From contig DLOT01000011.1 of assembly GCA_002479715.1 (NCBI GenBank), forward strand, positions 14,769 to 43,944: a DNA stretch of 29,176 nucleotides, in the 5' to 3' direction. The notes below the pieces were generated by a model that did not search any database, had not been told where the DNA came from, and saw only the letters and a program-made list of their open reading frames with translations. A program made the translations under genes and the position numbers. This document shows positions 23,349 through 29,176 of the stretch, one piece after another. This DNA comes from Ruminococcus sp. UBA7477. GTDB taxonomy: Bacteria > Bacillota > Clostridia > Oscillospirales > Ruminococcaceae. Position 1 is the first letter of the stretch, and every line of letters starts with the position of its first letter.

Positions 23349-24163
23349 TACTTGTTACCTCCTTCACGCTTTTTGTAAGGTGCCTTTGATCTCGGCTTTC
23401 TGTCGCCGTTTGCTCCGCCGTTGCCGAAGCGCTTCTTGCCGGGCTTATCTGTAGGAGCCTTGCTCTGCGAAGGAGCGACCTCTCCCTTGAGAACCTCGCC
23501 CCTGTATATCCATACCTTGACTCCGATACGTCCGTAGGTTGTTGCAGCCTCAGCTGTGCCGTAGTCGATATCGGCTCTGATAGTCTGGAGCGGGATTGTT
23601 CCCTCGTGATAGCTCTCAGATCTGGCAATCTCGGCTCCGCCGAGTCGGCCGCCGCATCTGATCTTGATTCCCTTTGCGCCCAGCTTCATTGATCTGCCGA
23701 TTGCCTGCTTCATAGCACGTCTGTATGAAACTCTGTCCTCGAGGTCGTGCGCGATCTTCTCTGCAACGAGCTGTGCGCTGAGATCGGGCTGATTTACCTC
23801 GACGATGTTGATAACCACCGTTTTGCCTATCATCTTTTCGATTGCAGCGCGAAGCTTTTCGATTTCAGCGCCGCCTCTGCCGATAACGATACCGGGTTTT
23901 GCACAGTGAATGTGGATCCTAACCTTGCCGTTCTCCTTATCGCCGTCGTTCATACGCTCGATTTCGATCGTCGGAACGCCTGCGTATACCGACTTGCTCT
24001 CGGGATTCTTGGAACGGGTGTTAAGAGCCTTCATAATATACTTACGAATTTTATAGTCCTCAACCAGTGTATCGCCAAAAGCAGCTTTGTTTGCAAACCA
24101 GCGGGAATCCCAATCCTTAATTACACCGACACGGAGACCGTGCGGATTAACCTTCTGTCCCAT
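23348..24163 (-). CDS. rpsC: 30S ribosomal protein S3
   Basis: 271 residues. S3 lines the mRNA entry tunnel and takes part in helicase activity. The N-terminus is MGQKVNPHGLRVGVIKDWDS. The KH domain has GIVIGRGGAEIEKLRAAIEK, followed by the C-terminal domain with IKIRCGGRLGGAEIARSESY and VKVWIYRGEVLKGE. Beyond about residue 225 there is a basic, Gly/Lys/Pro-rich low-complexity tail, making the protein about 40 residues longer than the E. coli form. Confidence 0.98.
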   Translation of the reverse strand: MGQKVNPHGLRVGVIKDWDSRWFANKAAFGDTLVEDYKIRKYIMKALNTRSKNPESKSVYAGVPTIEIERMNDGDKENGKVRIHIHCAKPGIVIGRGGAEIEKLRAAIEKMIGKTVVINIVEVNQPDLSAQLVAEKIAHDLEDRVSYRRAMKQAIGRSMKLGAKGIKIRCGGRLGGAEIARSESYHEGTIPLQTIRADIDYGTAEAATTYGRIGVKVWIYRGEVLKGEVAPSQSKAPTDKPGKKRFGNGGANGDRKPRSKAPYKKREGGNK

Positions 24164-24183
24164 TCAGTTTACCTCCTCCTGAC

Positions 24184-24519
24184 TTAATCCTTTTCTTTGA
24201 GAACTACCGTAACGTGTGATGTTCTCTTAAGAATTCTGTATGCTCTGCCTTGAGCTCTCGGTCTGATGCGCTTCATTATCGGTCCCGGACAAACATAACA
24301 CTCGGCAACATAGAGTCTGTTCTTGTCCATGTTGTGATTGTTTTCTGCGTTTGCAGCGGCGGACTTCAGAAGCTTTTCCAAGTATTCGCTGGCAGCCTTA
24401 GGTGTGTTTCTGACGATTGCCATAGCCACATCCAAATCCTTGTCTCTGATAAGGTCCAGAACTATCTGCACCTTGCGCGGAGCAATTCTGGCATTTCTCA
24501 AAATTGCCTTTGCTTCCAT
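24184..24519 (-). CDS. rplV: 50S ribosomal protein L22
   Basis: A 111-residue protein whose beta-hairpin lines the exit tunnel; changes in it cause macrolide resistance in other species. Recognised by AKAILRNARIAPRKVQIVLD, KLLKSAAANAENNHNMD and GPIMKRIRPRAQGRAYRILK. The hairpin tip sequence appears normal. It follows rpsS by 18 bases. Confidence 0.98.
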   Translation of the reverse strand: MEAKAILRNARIAPRKVQIVLDLIRDKDLDVAMAIVRNTPKAASEYLEKLLKSAAANAENNHNMDKNRLYVAECYVCPGPIMKRIRPRAQGRAYRILKRTSHVTVVLKEKD

Positions 24520-24537
24520 TTGAACTCCTCCTTTCTG

Positions 24538-24819
24538 CTATTTGCCGTTGTTCGATACCTTGGAGCCCGCATGGCCCTTAAAGGTTCTTGTCGGCGCAAA
24601 CTCACCAAGCTTATGACCAATCATATCCTCGGTAACATAAACCGGAATGTGTTTCTGACCGTTGTGAACAGCGAATGTATGACCTACAAAGTCAGGGAAG
24701 ATGGTGGAAGAACGGCTCCATGTCTTAAGAACCTTCTTCTCTCCTGCCTCGTTCATAGCTTTAACTCTTTTCAGAAGCGCCTCTTGAACGTAAGGGCCCT
24801 TCTTTACACTTCTACTCAT
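24538..24819 (-). CDS. rpsS: 30S ribosomal protein S19
   Basis: 93 residues, in the 30S head beside S13. It begins MSRSVKKGPYVQEALLKRVK and contains WSRSSTIFPDFVGHTFAVHN and GHKLGEFAPTRTFKGHAG. ATG 24819 is chosen because GGAGG lies 9 bases upstream; an in-frame TTG two codons earlier is too close to that site. Confidence 0.97.
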   Translation of the reverse strand: MSRSVKKGPYVQEALLKRVKAMNEAGEKKVLKTWSRSSTIFPDFVGHTFAVHNGQKHIPVYVTEDMIGHKLGEFAPTRTFKGHAGSKVSNNGK

Positions 24820-24840
24820 TAACAACTGCCTCCTTTCAGA

Positions 24841-25674
24841 TTACTTACCGTTGCGGCGCTTTACGATAAACTTATCGGAGCGGTTGTGCTTGGCGCGCGT
24901 CTTGTAACCCATTGTAGGCTTGCCCCATGGGGTAACAGGTGACGGGCGTCCGACAGGCGACTTACCTTCACCGCCTCCGTGGGGGTGATCATTCGGGTTC
25001 ATTACCGAACCTCTTACGGTAGGTCTTATGCCGAGATGACGGGTCTTGCCCGCCTTACCGATGTTTACGTTTTCGTGGTCGATATTTCCGACCTGACCTA
25101 TAGACGCCATGCAGTTCACAGCAATCTTTCTCATCTCGCCCGAAGGAAGTCTGACAAGTGCGTAGTCATTCTCCTTGCCCATGAGCTGCGCCATATTTCC
25201 TGCGCTTCTTACAAGCTGCGCGCCCTTTCCGGGATAAAGCTCAATGTTGTGGATGAAAGTACCTACAGGGATATTGGCAAGTGCGAGCGCGTTGCCGGGC
25301 TTGATATCGGCATCGGCTCCGGATCTTACAACATCGCCGACAGCGAGTCCGTTGGGAGCGATGATGTATCTCTTTTCGCCGTCCTCATACTGAACCAGCG
25401 CGATGAATGCCGATCTGTTCGGATCGTACTCGATCGTCTTGACAGTTGCGTTCATGCCCTGCTTGTTTCTCTTGAAATCAATAACACGGTACTTTTTTCT
25501 GTTTCCGCCGCCGTGATGACGAACGGTGATTCTGCCGTAGCTGTTTCTTCCGGCTGTCTTCTTCAAAGGTTCGAGAAGGCTCTTTTCCGGAGCTACCTTA
25601 GACAAAACGCTGTAATCCGTTACCGTCATACCGCGCCTGCCGGCAGTTGTAGGCTTGTAGCTTTTTATAGCCAT
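24841..25674 (-). CDS. rplB: 50S ribosomal protein L2
   Basis: A 277-residue protein needed for subunit association and the peptidyl-transferase region. MAIKSYKPTTAGRRGMTVTD opens it, and the highly conserved VMNPNDHPHGGGEGKSPVGR holds the histidine near the catalytic centre. The ending YKTRAKHNRSDKFIVKRRNG is typical. The ribosome site AAGGAG is 12-13 bases before the ATG, a longer spacer than its neighbours, and it lies after a 126-base structured gap. Confidence 0.98.
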   Translation of the reverse strand: MAIKSYKPTTAGRRGMTVTDYSVLSKVAPEKSLLEPLKKTAGRNSYGRITVRHHGGGNRKKYRVIDFKRNKQGMNATVKTIEYDPNRSAFIALVQYEDGEKRYIIAPNGLAVGDVVRSGADADIKPGNALALANIPVGTFIHNIELYPGKGAQLVRSAGNMAQLMGKENDYALVRLPSGEMRKIAVNCMASIGQVGNIDHENVNIGKAGKTRHLGIRPTVRGSVMNPNDHPHGGGEGKSPVGRPSPVTPWGKPTMGYKTRAKHNRSDKFIVKRRNGK

Positions 25675-25704
25675 GTGTGTTTTTCACTCCTTCTGAAGTT
25701 TTGC

Positions 25705-25788
25705 GGAAACGTCGCTTTTCGGCTTCCCCGAAAAGTCGTTCCCATACTTACGCCTCGGAACAGTTCCGAAGCCGCCGCTCAATGCGGC
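25705..25788 (-). promoter_or_regulatory. Structured rplW-rplB intercistronic region
   Basis: Three consecutive hairpins occupy a 126-base gap. In transcript order: GCCGC/GCGGC (25788-25784 with 25775-25771), TCGGAA/TTCCGA (25769-25764 with 25760-25755), and an 8-bp CTTTTCGG/CCGAAAAG stem with loop GGAAG (25735-25728 with 25722-25715). The third is extended by a GGAA/TTCC outer pairing to 25742/25705. There is no T-tract, so these are not terminators. The last hairpin ends about 20 bases before the rplB ribosome site. Confidence 0.5.
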
Positions 25789-25800
25789 AACGAACGTTTA

Positions 25801-26097
25801 TCAGGTGAGGTTATCGAAGAACTCGATCGTCTTCTCGCCTTCTTTAAGTGTAACGATGGCCTTCTTCCAATCAGGAGTCTTGCCCTCGTATCTGCCCATT
25901 CTTCTGGACTTTCCGTTAACGTTCATTGTGTTTACCTTTTCAACCTTAACGCCGAACAGCTCTTCGACCGCCTTAGCGATCTCGATCTTGCCTGCGTCCT
26001 TGGCAACAGCAAAGGTATACTTGCGCATCTGAAGCGCGTCGATGGAAGCCTCTGTGATGATCGGCTTGATGATAATGCTCTGAGCAGTCTTTCCCAT
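25801..26097 (-). CDS. rplW: 50S ribosomal protein L23
   Basis: A 98-residue exit-tunnel protein that docks trigger factor and the signal recognition particle. Contains IIIKPIITEASIDALQMRKY, TFAVAKDAGKIEIAKAVEEL, FGVKVEKVNTMNVNGKSRRM and the C-terminal WKKAIVTLKEGEKTIEFFD. Its start shares one base with the rplD stop. A long structured gap follows before rplB. Confidence 0.97.
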   Translation of the reverse strand: MGKTAQSIIIKPIITEASIDALQMRKYTFAVAKDAGKIEIAKAVEELFGVKVEKVNTMNVNGKSRRMGRYEGKTPDWKKAIVTLKEGEKTIEFFDNLT

Positions 26098-26720
26098 TAC
26101 GCATAAACCTCCTCGATCTTGGCTACCGCATCCTTAACGACGATAAACTTGTCATAGTTGAGAATGTCGTATACATTCAGAGTATTGACAAGCGTCGTCT
26201 TCACGCCCGGGATGTTTCCAGCGCTCTTGATCACCTTTTCGTTGACCTCGGGCATTACTATAAGTGCCTTTCCGTCTACCTCAAGAGCCTTGAGCATTGC
26301 GATAACCGTCTTTGTCTTGTACTCGTCAAGAGTGCAGCTGTCGAGAACTATGAGGTCATTGTCCAGAACCTTCGTTGAAAGCGCTGACTTCATAGCAATT
26401 CTCTTGAGCTTCTTGTTGAGAGCGTATCTGTAGCTCCTCGGCTTAGGTCCGAGAGCTATTCCGCCGTGTGTCCACTGAGGAGCTCTTGTCGAGCCCTGTC
26501 TTGCATGGCCCGTACCCTTCTGTCTCCAGGGCTTTCTTCCGCCGCCGGAAACCTCCGTGCGTGTCAGAGTGGACTGTGTGCCCTGTCTCTGATTAGCAAG
26601 ATAATTTACAACAGCCGCGTGCATCGCGGACTTGTTCGGCTCGATGCCGAATACAGCTTCGTTAAGCTCAGTGTCAGCAACCTTTTTGCCGTTCATATCG
26701 AATACCGAAACATTTGGCAT
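26097..26720 (-). CDS. rplD: 50S ribosomal protein L4
   Basis: 207 residues. The long loop reaching the exit tunnel is visible (GGGRKPWRQKGTGHARQGST, RAPQWTHGGIALGPKPRSYR), followed by ALNKKLKRIAMKSALSTK. In gammaproteobacteria L4 also represses its own operon through the S10 leader; whether that applies here is unknown. It is 19 bases after rplC and overlaps rplW by one base. Confidence 0.98.
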   Translation of the reverse strand: MPNVSVFDMNGKKVADTELNEAVFGIEPNKSAMHAAVVNYLANQRQGTQSTLTRTEVSGGGRKPWRQKGTGHARQGSTRAPQWTHGGIALGPKPRSYRYALNKKLKRIAMKSALSTKVLDNDLIVLDSCTLDEYKTKTVIAMLKALEVDGKALIVMPEVNEKVIKSAGNIPGVKTTLVNTLNVYDILNYDKFIVVKDAVAKIEEVYA

Positions 26721-26739
26721 AATTAATTCCTCCTATCCA

Positions 26740-27375
26740 CTAAGCCTTCTTAACGCAGTCGGCGATCGTTACGACCGAGCCCTTGGGGCCGGGGATCGCT
26801 CCCTTTACTGCGATAAGATTATTCTCGGCGTCAACCTTGACAACCGTGAGATTCTGAACCGTTACCTTCTCGGCACCCATGTGTCCCGGCATACCCTTGC
26901 CCTTGTAGATTCTGGACGGTGACGAGCAGGCGCCCATTGAACCGGCGTGTCTGTGAACAGGACCGGAACCGTGAGTTTCCTTAAGTCTTTGATGATTGTG
27001 ACGCTTGATAGAGCCTGCATAGCCCTTGCCCTTGCTGGTTCCGCAAACGTCAACGATATCGCCCTCAGCGAATGCGTCAGCCTTAACGATGTCGCCTACG
27101 TTGAGTGCGGCGGTGTCTTCCAGTCTGAACTCCTTGAGAGTTCTCTTCATTGCAACATCCGCCTTCTTGAAGTGACCCTGAAGCGGCTTGGTAACATTCT
27201 TGCTGCGAATCTCTCCGAAGCCGAGCTGTACCGCCTCGTAGCCGTCGTTTTCAGCTGTTTTCTTCTGAACGACTACACAGGGACCTGCTTCGATAACAGT
27301 TACGGGAACAAACTTTCCCGCTTCATCGAAAATCTGCGTCATACCGATTTTCTTTCCGATGATTGCCTTTTGCAT
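26740..27375 (-). CDS. rplC: 50S ribosomal protein L3
   Basis: A 211-residue early-assembly protein whose extension approaches the peptidyl-transferase centre. It begins MQKAIIGKKIGMTQIFDEAG. The extension reads HNHQRLKETHGSGPVHRHAG then SMGACSSPSRIYKGKGMPGH, and the C-terminal part includes KVTVQNLTVVKVDAENNLIA. GGAGG precedes the ATG. A 93-base gap containing two hairpins separates it from rpsJ. Confidence 0.98.
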   Translation of the reverse strand: MQKAIIGKKIGMTQIFDEAGKFVPVTVIEAGPCVVVQKKTAENDGYEAVQLGFGEIRSKNVTKPLQGHFKKADVAMKRTLKEFRLEDTAALNVGDIVKADAFAEGDIVDVCGTSKGKGYAGSIKRHNHQRLKETHGSGPVHRHAGSMGACSSPSRIYKGKGMPGHMGAEKVTVQNLTVVKVDAENNLIAVKGAIPGPKGSVVTIADCVKKA

Positions 27376-27402
27376 TTTCTTTTCCTCCTATGTTGGTTAT
27401 TG

Positions 27403-27460
27403 GTCGGTTTCCCGACATGACCTGCTGTGAAAGCGCTGAGAGATTAGCTCTTTAATCTCT
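27403..27460 (-). promoter_or_regulatory. Structured rpsJ-rplC intercistronic region
   Basis: Two hairpins lie in transcript order: AGAGATTA-AAGAGC-TAATCTCT (27460-27439), a perfect 8-bp stem starting 8 bases after the rpsJ stop, then GTCGG-GAAA-CCGAC (27416-27403), a 5-bp stem capped by a GNRA tetraloop. The second ends about 16 bases before the rplC ribosome site. Neither has a following T-tract. Confidence 0.5.
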
Positions 27461-27468
27461 TTGGGAAA

Positions 27469-27783
27469 TTACTTGATTTCCATTACGATTTCGACACCTG
27501 CAGGAAGCTCCAGATTCTGGAGAGCGCTCATTGTCTTTTCGGTCGATCTGAGAACATCAATAAGTCTTTTGTGAGTTCTCAGCTCAAACTGCTCTCTGCT
27601 GTCCTTATACTTATGAACAGCGCGAAGAATTGTAACAATCTCCTTGTCTGTGGGCAGCGGAATAGGTCCGCTTACCTTTGCGCCGGAGCGCTTTGCCGCA
27701 TCAACGATCTTAGCTGCTGCCGTATCAACAACCGCATGCTCATAACCCTTGATACGAATTCTGATTTTTTCATTGACTGCCAT
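27469..27783 (-). CDS. rpsJ: 30S ribosomal protein S10 (NusE)
   Basis: A 104-residue protein of the 30S head that also joins NusB in transcription antitermination. Recognised by IRIRIKGYEHAVVDTAAAKI, VSGPIPLPTDKEIVTILRAV, SREQFELRTHKRLIDVLRST and the C-terminal LPAGVEIVMEIK. It is the first gene of the superoperon, with AAGGAGG 8 bases before the ATG and a leader of about 330 bases. Confidence 0.99.
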   Translation of the reverse strand: MAVNEKIRIRIKGYEHAVVDTAAAKIVDAAKRSGAKVSGPIPLPTDKEIVTILRAVHKYKDSREQFELRTHKRLIDVLRSTEKTMSALQNLELPAGVEIVMEIK

Positions 27784-28115
27784 TTAATCCGCCTCCTTAA
27801 AGCTGAATGTACTCGGAGACCTTTGAAATCTTTTACACGCGCCCGTGCGTTCCGCCGCTTCCCCGAAAAAATACCCGAAATCGCGAGATCTCGTTTTCGG
27901 TCAGTTCGGCAGTACACGCAAAAGCATTGATCCGCGCTAAAGCAGCTTCAGCCGCTATCGCAAGAAGCGCAAAATCGCTTTGCACATGTAAAATTTTCGG
28001 CCGCCCGGTTTAAAATCGGACATACTCTGCGGAAATTCCCCGGCTCTTTGGCCGGCCACCTCCCGCTTCATCGCATATCGCGAGGGCATAATTACCCTCT
28101 GTTGCAGTCACGCAA
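27784..28115 (-). promoter_or_regulatory. Long structured 5' leader of the S10 operon
   Basis: The predicted start of transcription near 28115 leaves about 330 untranslated bases before rpsJ. Hairpins visible in transcript order include GAGGG/CCCTC (28099-28095 with 28086-28082), CCGGC/GCCGG (28055-28051 with 28044-28040), a GC-rich structured middle near 27940-27990, and the terminator-like element at 27866-27900. No start codon with a ribosome site is seen in the leader. The ligand or protein that would sense it is not known. Confidence 0.55.
27866..27900 (-). promoter_or_regulatory. Terminator-like hairpin in the S10 leader (attenuator candidate)
   Basis: CCGAAA (27900-27895) pairs with TTTCGG (27880-27875), enclosing the palindrome CGAGATCTCG. 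After GTA there are six T residues (27871-27866), the form of an intrinsic terminator, 83 bases before rpsJ. The upstream arm CCGAAAA can instead pair with TTTTCGG at 27868-27862, which includes part of the T-tract, so two folds exclude one another. Confidence 0.5.
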
Positions 28116-28120
28116 GTTAT

Positions 28121-28149
28121 ATTTTAGCACGTCCGCATGGCTTTTTCAA
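28121..28149 (-). promoter_or_regulatory. Predicted promoter of the S10-spc-alpha superoperon
   Basis: On the minus strand TTGAAA (28149-28144) is followed after 17 bases by TAAAAT (28126-28121) with an extended TG. It is the only strong promoter-like pair found between rpsT and rpsJ. The stretch 28150-28276 behind it shows no gene or further clear signal. Confidence 0.8.
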
Positions 28150-28276
28150 GCATTTTTCACCCGCACCTTCGTAGAATTTAGCCCCGTTTCAAGCCTTGCA
28201 TTTATGCACATTGCACAAGCTTGTGCTTTTTGTCATCCTAAAGGCACAACATACGGTATTGCGGTTACGGCAAAAA

Positions 28277-28315
28277 TAAAAAAACAGCGCCGACGTTGGG
28301 TTAATCGCCGGCGCT
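28277..28315 (-). terminator. Terminator after rpsT
   Basis: AGCGCCGGCG (28315-28306) pairs with CGTCGGCGCT (28295-28286, one G-T pair) around a 10-base loop. It is followed on the minus strand by GTTTTTTTA. It starts 23 bases after the rpsT stop. Confidence 0.92.
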
Positions 28316-28338
28316 TTGATACATAATAATACTGCCTG

Positions 28339-28599
28339 TTACTTAGCGGCAGCAAGCTTCTTTGTCAATCTCGACTTCTTGTTTGCAGCCGTATTCTTAT
28401 GAAGGATACCCTTTGTGCAAGCCATGTCGATCTTCTTGATCGCGACCTTAACAGCCTCATTCTTGTTCTCGGCGTTTTCGTCGATAGCAGCGTCTGCCTT
28501 CTTGATAGCAGTCTTGAGGTCGGAATTGATAGTCTTGTTTCTCAGAGTCTTCTTCTCGATAACAAGCGTTCTCTTTTTAGCGGACTTAATATTTGGCAT
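28339..28599 (-). CDS. rpsT: 30S ribosomal protein S20
   Basis: An 86-residue helical 16S rRNA-binding protein. It starts MPNIKSAKKRTLVIEKKTLR and continues KTAIKKADAAIDENAENKNE, ending HKNTAANKKSRLTKKLAAAK. The ATG at 28599 has GGAGG 9 bases upstream; in-frame starts further upstream add non-conserved sequence. It is transcribed alone, with its own promoter and terminator, divergent from gpr as in many Firmicutes. In some bacteria S20 represses its own translation; the 5' leader here is about 120 bases. Confidence 0.97.
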   Translation of the reverse strand: MPNIKSAKKRTLVIEKKTLRNKTINSDLKTAIKKADAAIDENAENKNEAVKVAIKKIDMACTKGILHKNTAANKKSRLTKKLAAAK

Positions 28600-28727
28600 C
28601 AAAAAACACCTCCTGTAAGCGCGGTCACCGTTTCTTTGGCTCCCGCCGAAATTTGCACTTATTCTAACGCACAGCCGCACACTGAGAGGGAAATGCGTAA
28701 TCACGCGCAAAACAAGTATCAAGCTAT

Positions 28728-28756
28728 ATGATAGCATATTTTTGCATGATTTGCAA
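28728..28756 (-). promoter_or_regulatory. Predicted promoter of rpsT
   Basis: On the minus strand TTGCAA (28756-28751) is followed after 17 bases by TATCAT (28733-28728) with an extended TG. It predicts a 5' leader of about 120 bases before rpsT. Confidence 0.65.
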
Positions 28757-28827
28757 GGGTTTTTTAAGAAAATCTAAAAAATTTTTTCACTCATTTATTG
28801 TTACTTTTTCACGAAAGGACAGATACT

Positions 28828-29176
28828 ATGTCACTTAGAACCGATCTTGCGGCTGAGCTGCGCTCCTCTCTGCCGCAGGATTTCAAAGGAATAACCCAGG
28901 CCGAGCTTTCAAGCGGCGGTCTTGATATCGTTCGCACGACGGTCGAAAACGAGGAGGCTGCAAGAGCTCTCGGAAAGCCGGTCGGAAGATATGTCACGAT
29001 AACGCCCAAAAGCGGCTCGCTGGAAACTCCTGACGAGGGTTTTGAGGAGTGTGCAGCCGCGATAGCCGAGGAGATCTCACTTCTCTGCGGCAAATTTCAC
29101 ACTGCGCTTGTCATCGGCCTTGGAAACCGCAATATAACTCCGGACCGTCTCGGACCCGAGGTCGCCGACAAGATCC
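28828..29176 (+). CDS. gpr: Germination protease GPR (spore protease), 3' end cut by window
   Basis: The first 116 codons of the aspartate-dependent protease that degrades small acid-soluble spore proteins at germination. Recognised by RTDLAAEL at the N-terminus, ITQAELSSGGLDIVRTTVEN, GRYVTITP and ALVIGLGNRNITPDRLGPEV, the family's conserved block. AAAGGA precedes the ATG at 28828 by about 8 bases. Only three residues precede RTDLA, so the N-terminal propeptide of about 15 residues known from Bacillus is essentially absent. The catalytic aspartates lie further downstream or outside the window. It marks the genome as that of a spore former or its descendant. No convincing sigma-G/F promoter was recognised upstream. 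Confidence 0.92.
   Translation, partial: MSLRTDLAAELRSSLPQDFKGITQAELSSGGLDIVRTTVENEEAARALGKPVGRYVTITPKSGSLETPDEGFEECAAAIAEEISLLCGKFHTALVIGLGNRNITPDRLGPEVADKI

Noticed and set aside
24979..26106. A 375-codon open frame on the plus strand, opposite rplB and rplW
   Set aside because: It lies antisense to two conserved ribosomal genes, has no recognisable domain or ribosome site, and is explained by codon bias of the real genes.
27955..28071. A 38-codon minus-strand reading frame inside the S10 leader that could be an upstream ORF
   Set aside because: It starts with ATG but has no ribosome site, and its length is within chance. Kept as a note because a leader peptide would change the attenuation reading.
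1..29176. CRISPR arrays, tRNA or rRNA genes, transposases, prophage genes, toxin-antitoxin pairs
   Set aside because: Looked for on both strands; no spaced direct repeats, RNA gene signatures or matching protein motifs were seen.

Overview
The window is chromosomal DNA from a low-GC-type Gram-positive bacterium. It is most likely a spore-forming Clostridia of the Ruminococcus/Oscillospiraceae kind; that placement is an inference from gene content, not a database match. Supporting signs are the start of a germination protease gene (gpr) at the right edge, a zinc-type S14, an adenylate kinase with a four-cysteine lid, a small KOW RNA-binding protein between map and infA, and the gene order of the ribosomal superoperon. 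Nearly all genes lie on the minus strand; the exceptions are a small unknown gene, an AraC-type regulator and gpr.

Layout by region. (1) 1-5350, minus strand: a truncated sialate O-acetylesterase-like SGNH esterase, the site-2 protease rseP, the isoprenoid gene dxr, a DinB-fold protein and an ABC-F ATPase whose second nucleotide site looks dead. (2) 5351-7298: a divergent intergenic region with two adjacent inverted repeats, a small protein of unknown function behind a near-consensus promoter, and an AraC/effector-domain regulator. (3) 7389-11837, minus strand: an envelope cassette. Its first transcript has its own strong promoter and encodes a Wzz-type chain-length regulator, a BY-type tyrosine kinase and a PHP-type tyrosine phosphatase. 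Downstream come an exported, possibly sortase-anchored protein and a LytR-CpsA-Psr ligase, each ended by a terminator. (4) 11899-28149, minus strand: the complete S10-spc-alpha superoperon in the order rpsJ rplC rplD rplW rplB rpsS rplV rpsC rplP rpmC rpsQ rplN rplX rplE rpsN rpsH rplF rplR rpsE rpmD rplO secY adk map KOW infA rpmJ rpsM rpsK rpsD rpoA rplQ. A near-consensus promoter lies about 330 bases before rpsJ and a clear terminator follows rplQ. (5) 28277-29176: rpsT with its own promoter and terminator, divergent from gpr.

The ribosomal genes are ordinary, and I see no clearly new defence system, CRISPR array, prophage or transposase. The least explained material is regulatory RNA. The long S10 leader contains a terminator-like hairpin and a competing pairing partner. 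Structured gaps interrupt an otherwise tightly packed operon at rpsJ-rplC, rplW-rplB and rpsK-rpsD. The other points worth following are the one-sided decay of the ABC-F catalytic sites and the polysaccharide-control cassette, which has no glycosyltransferases in view.
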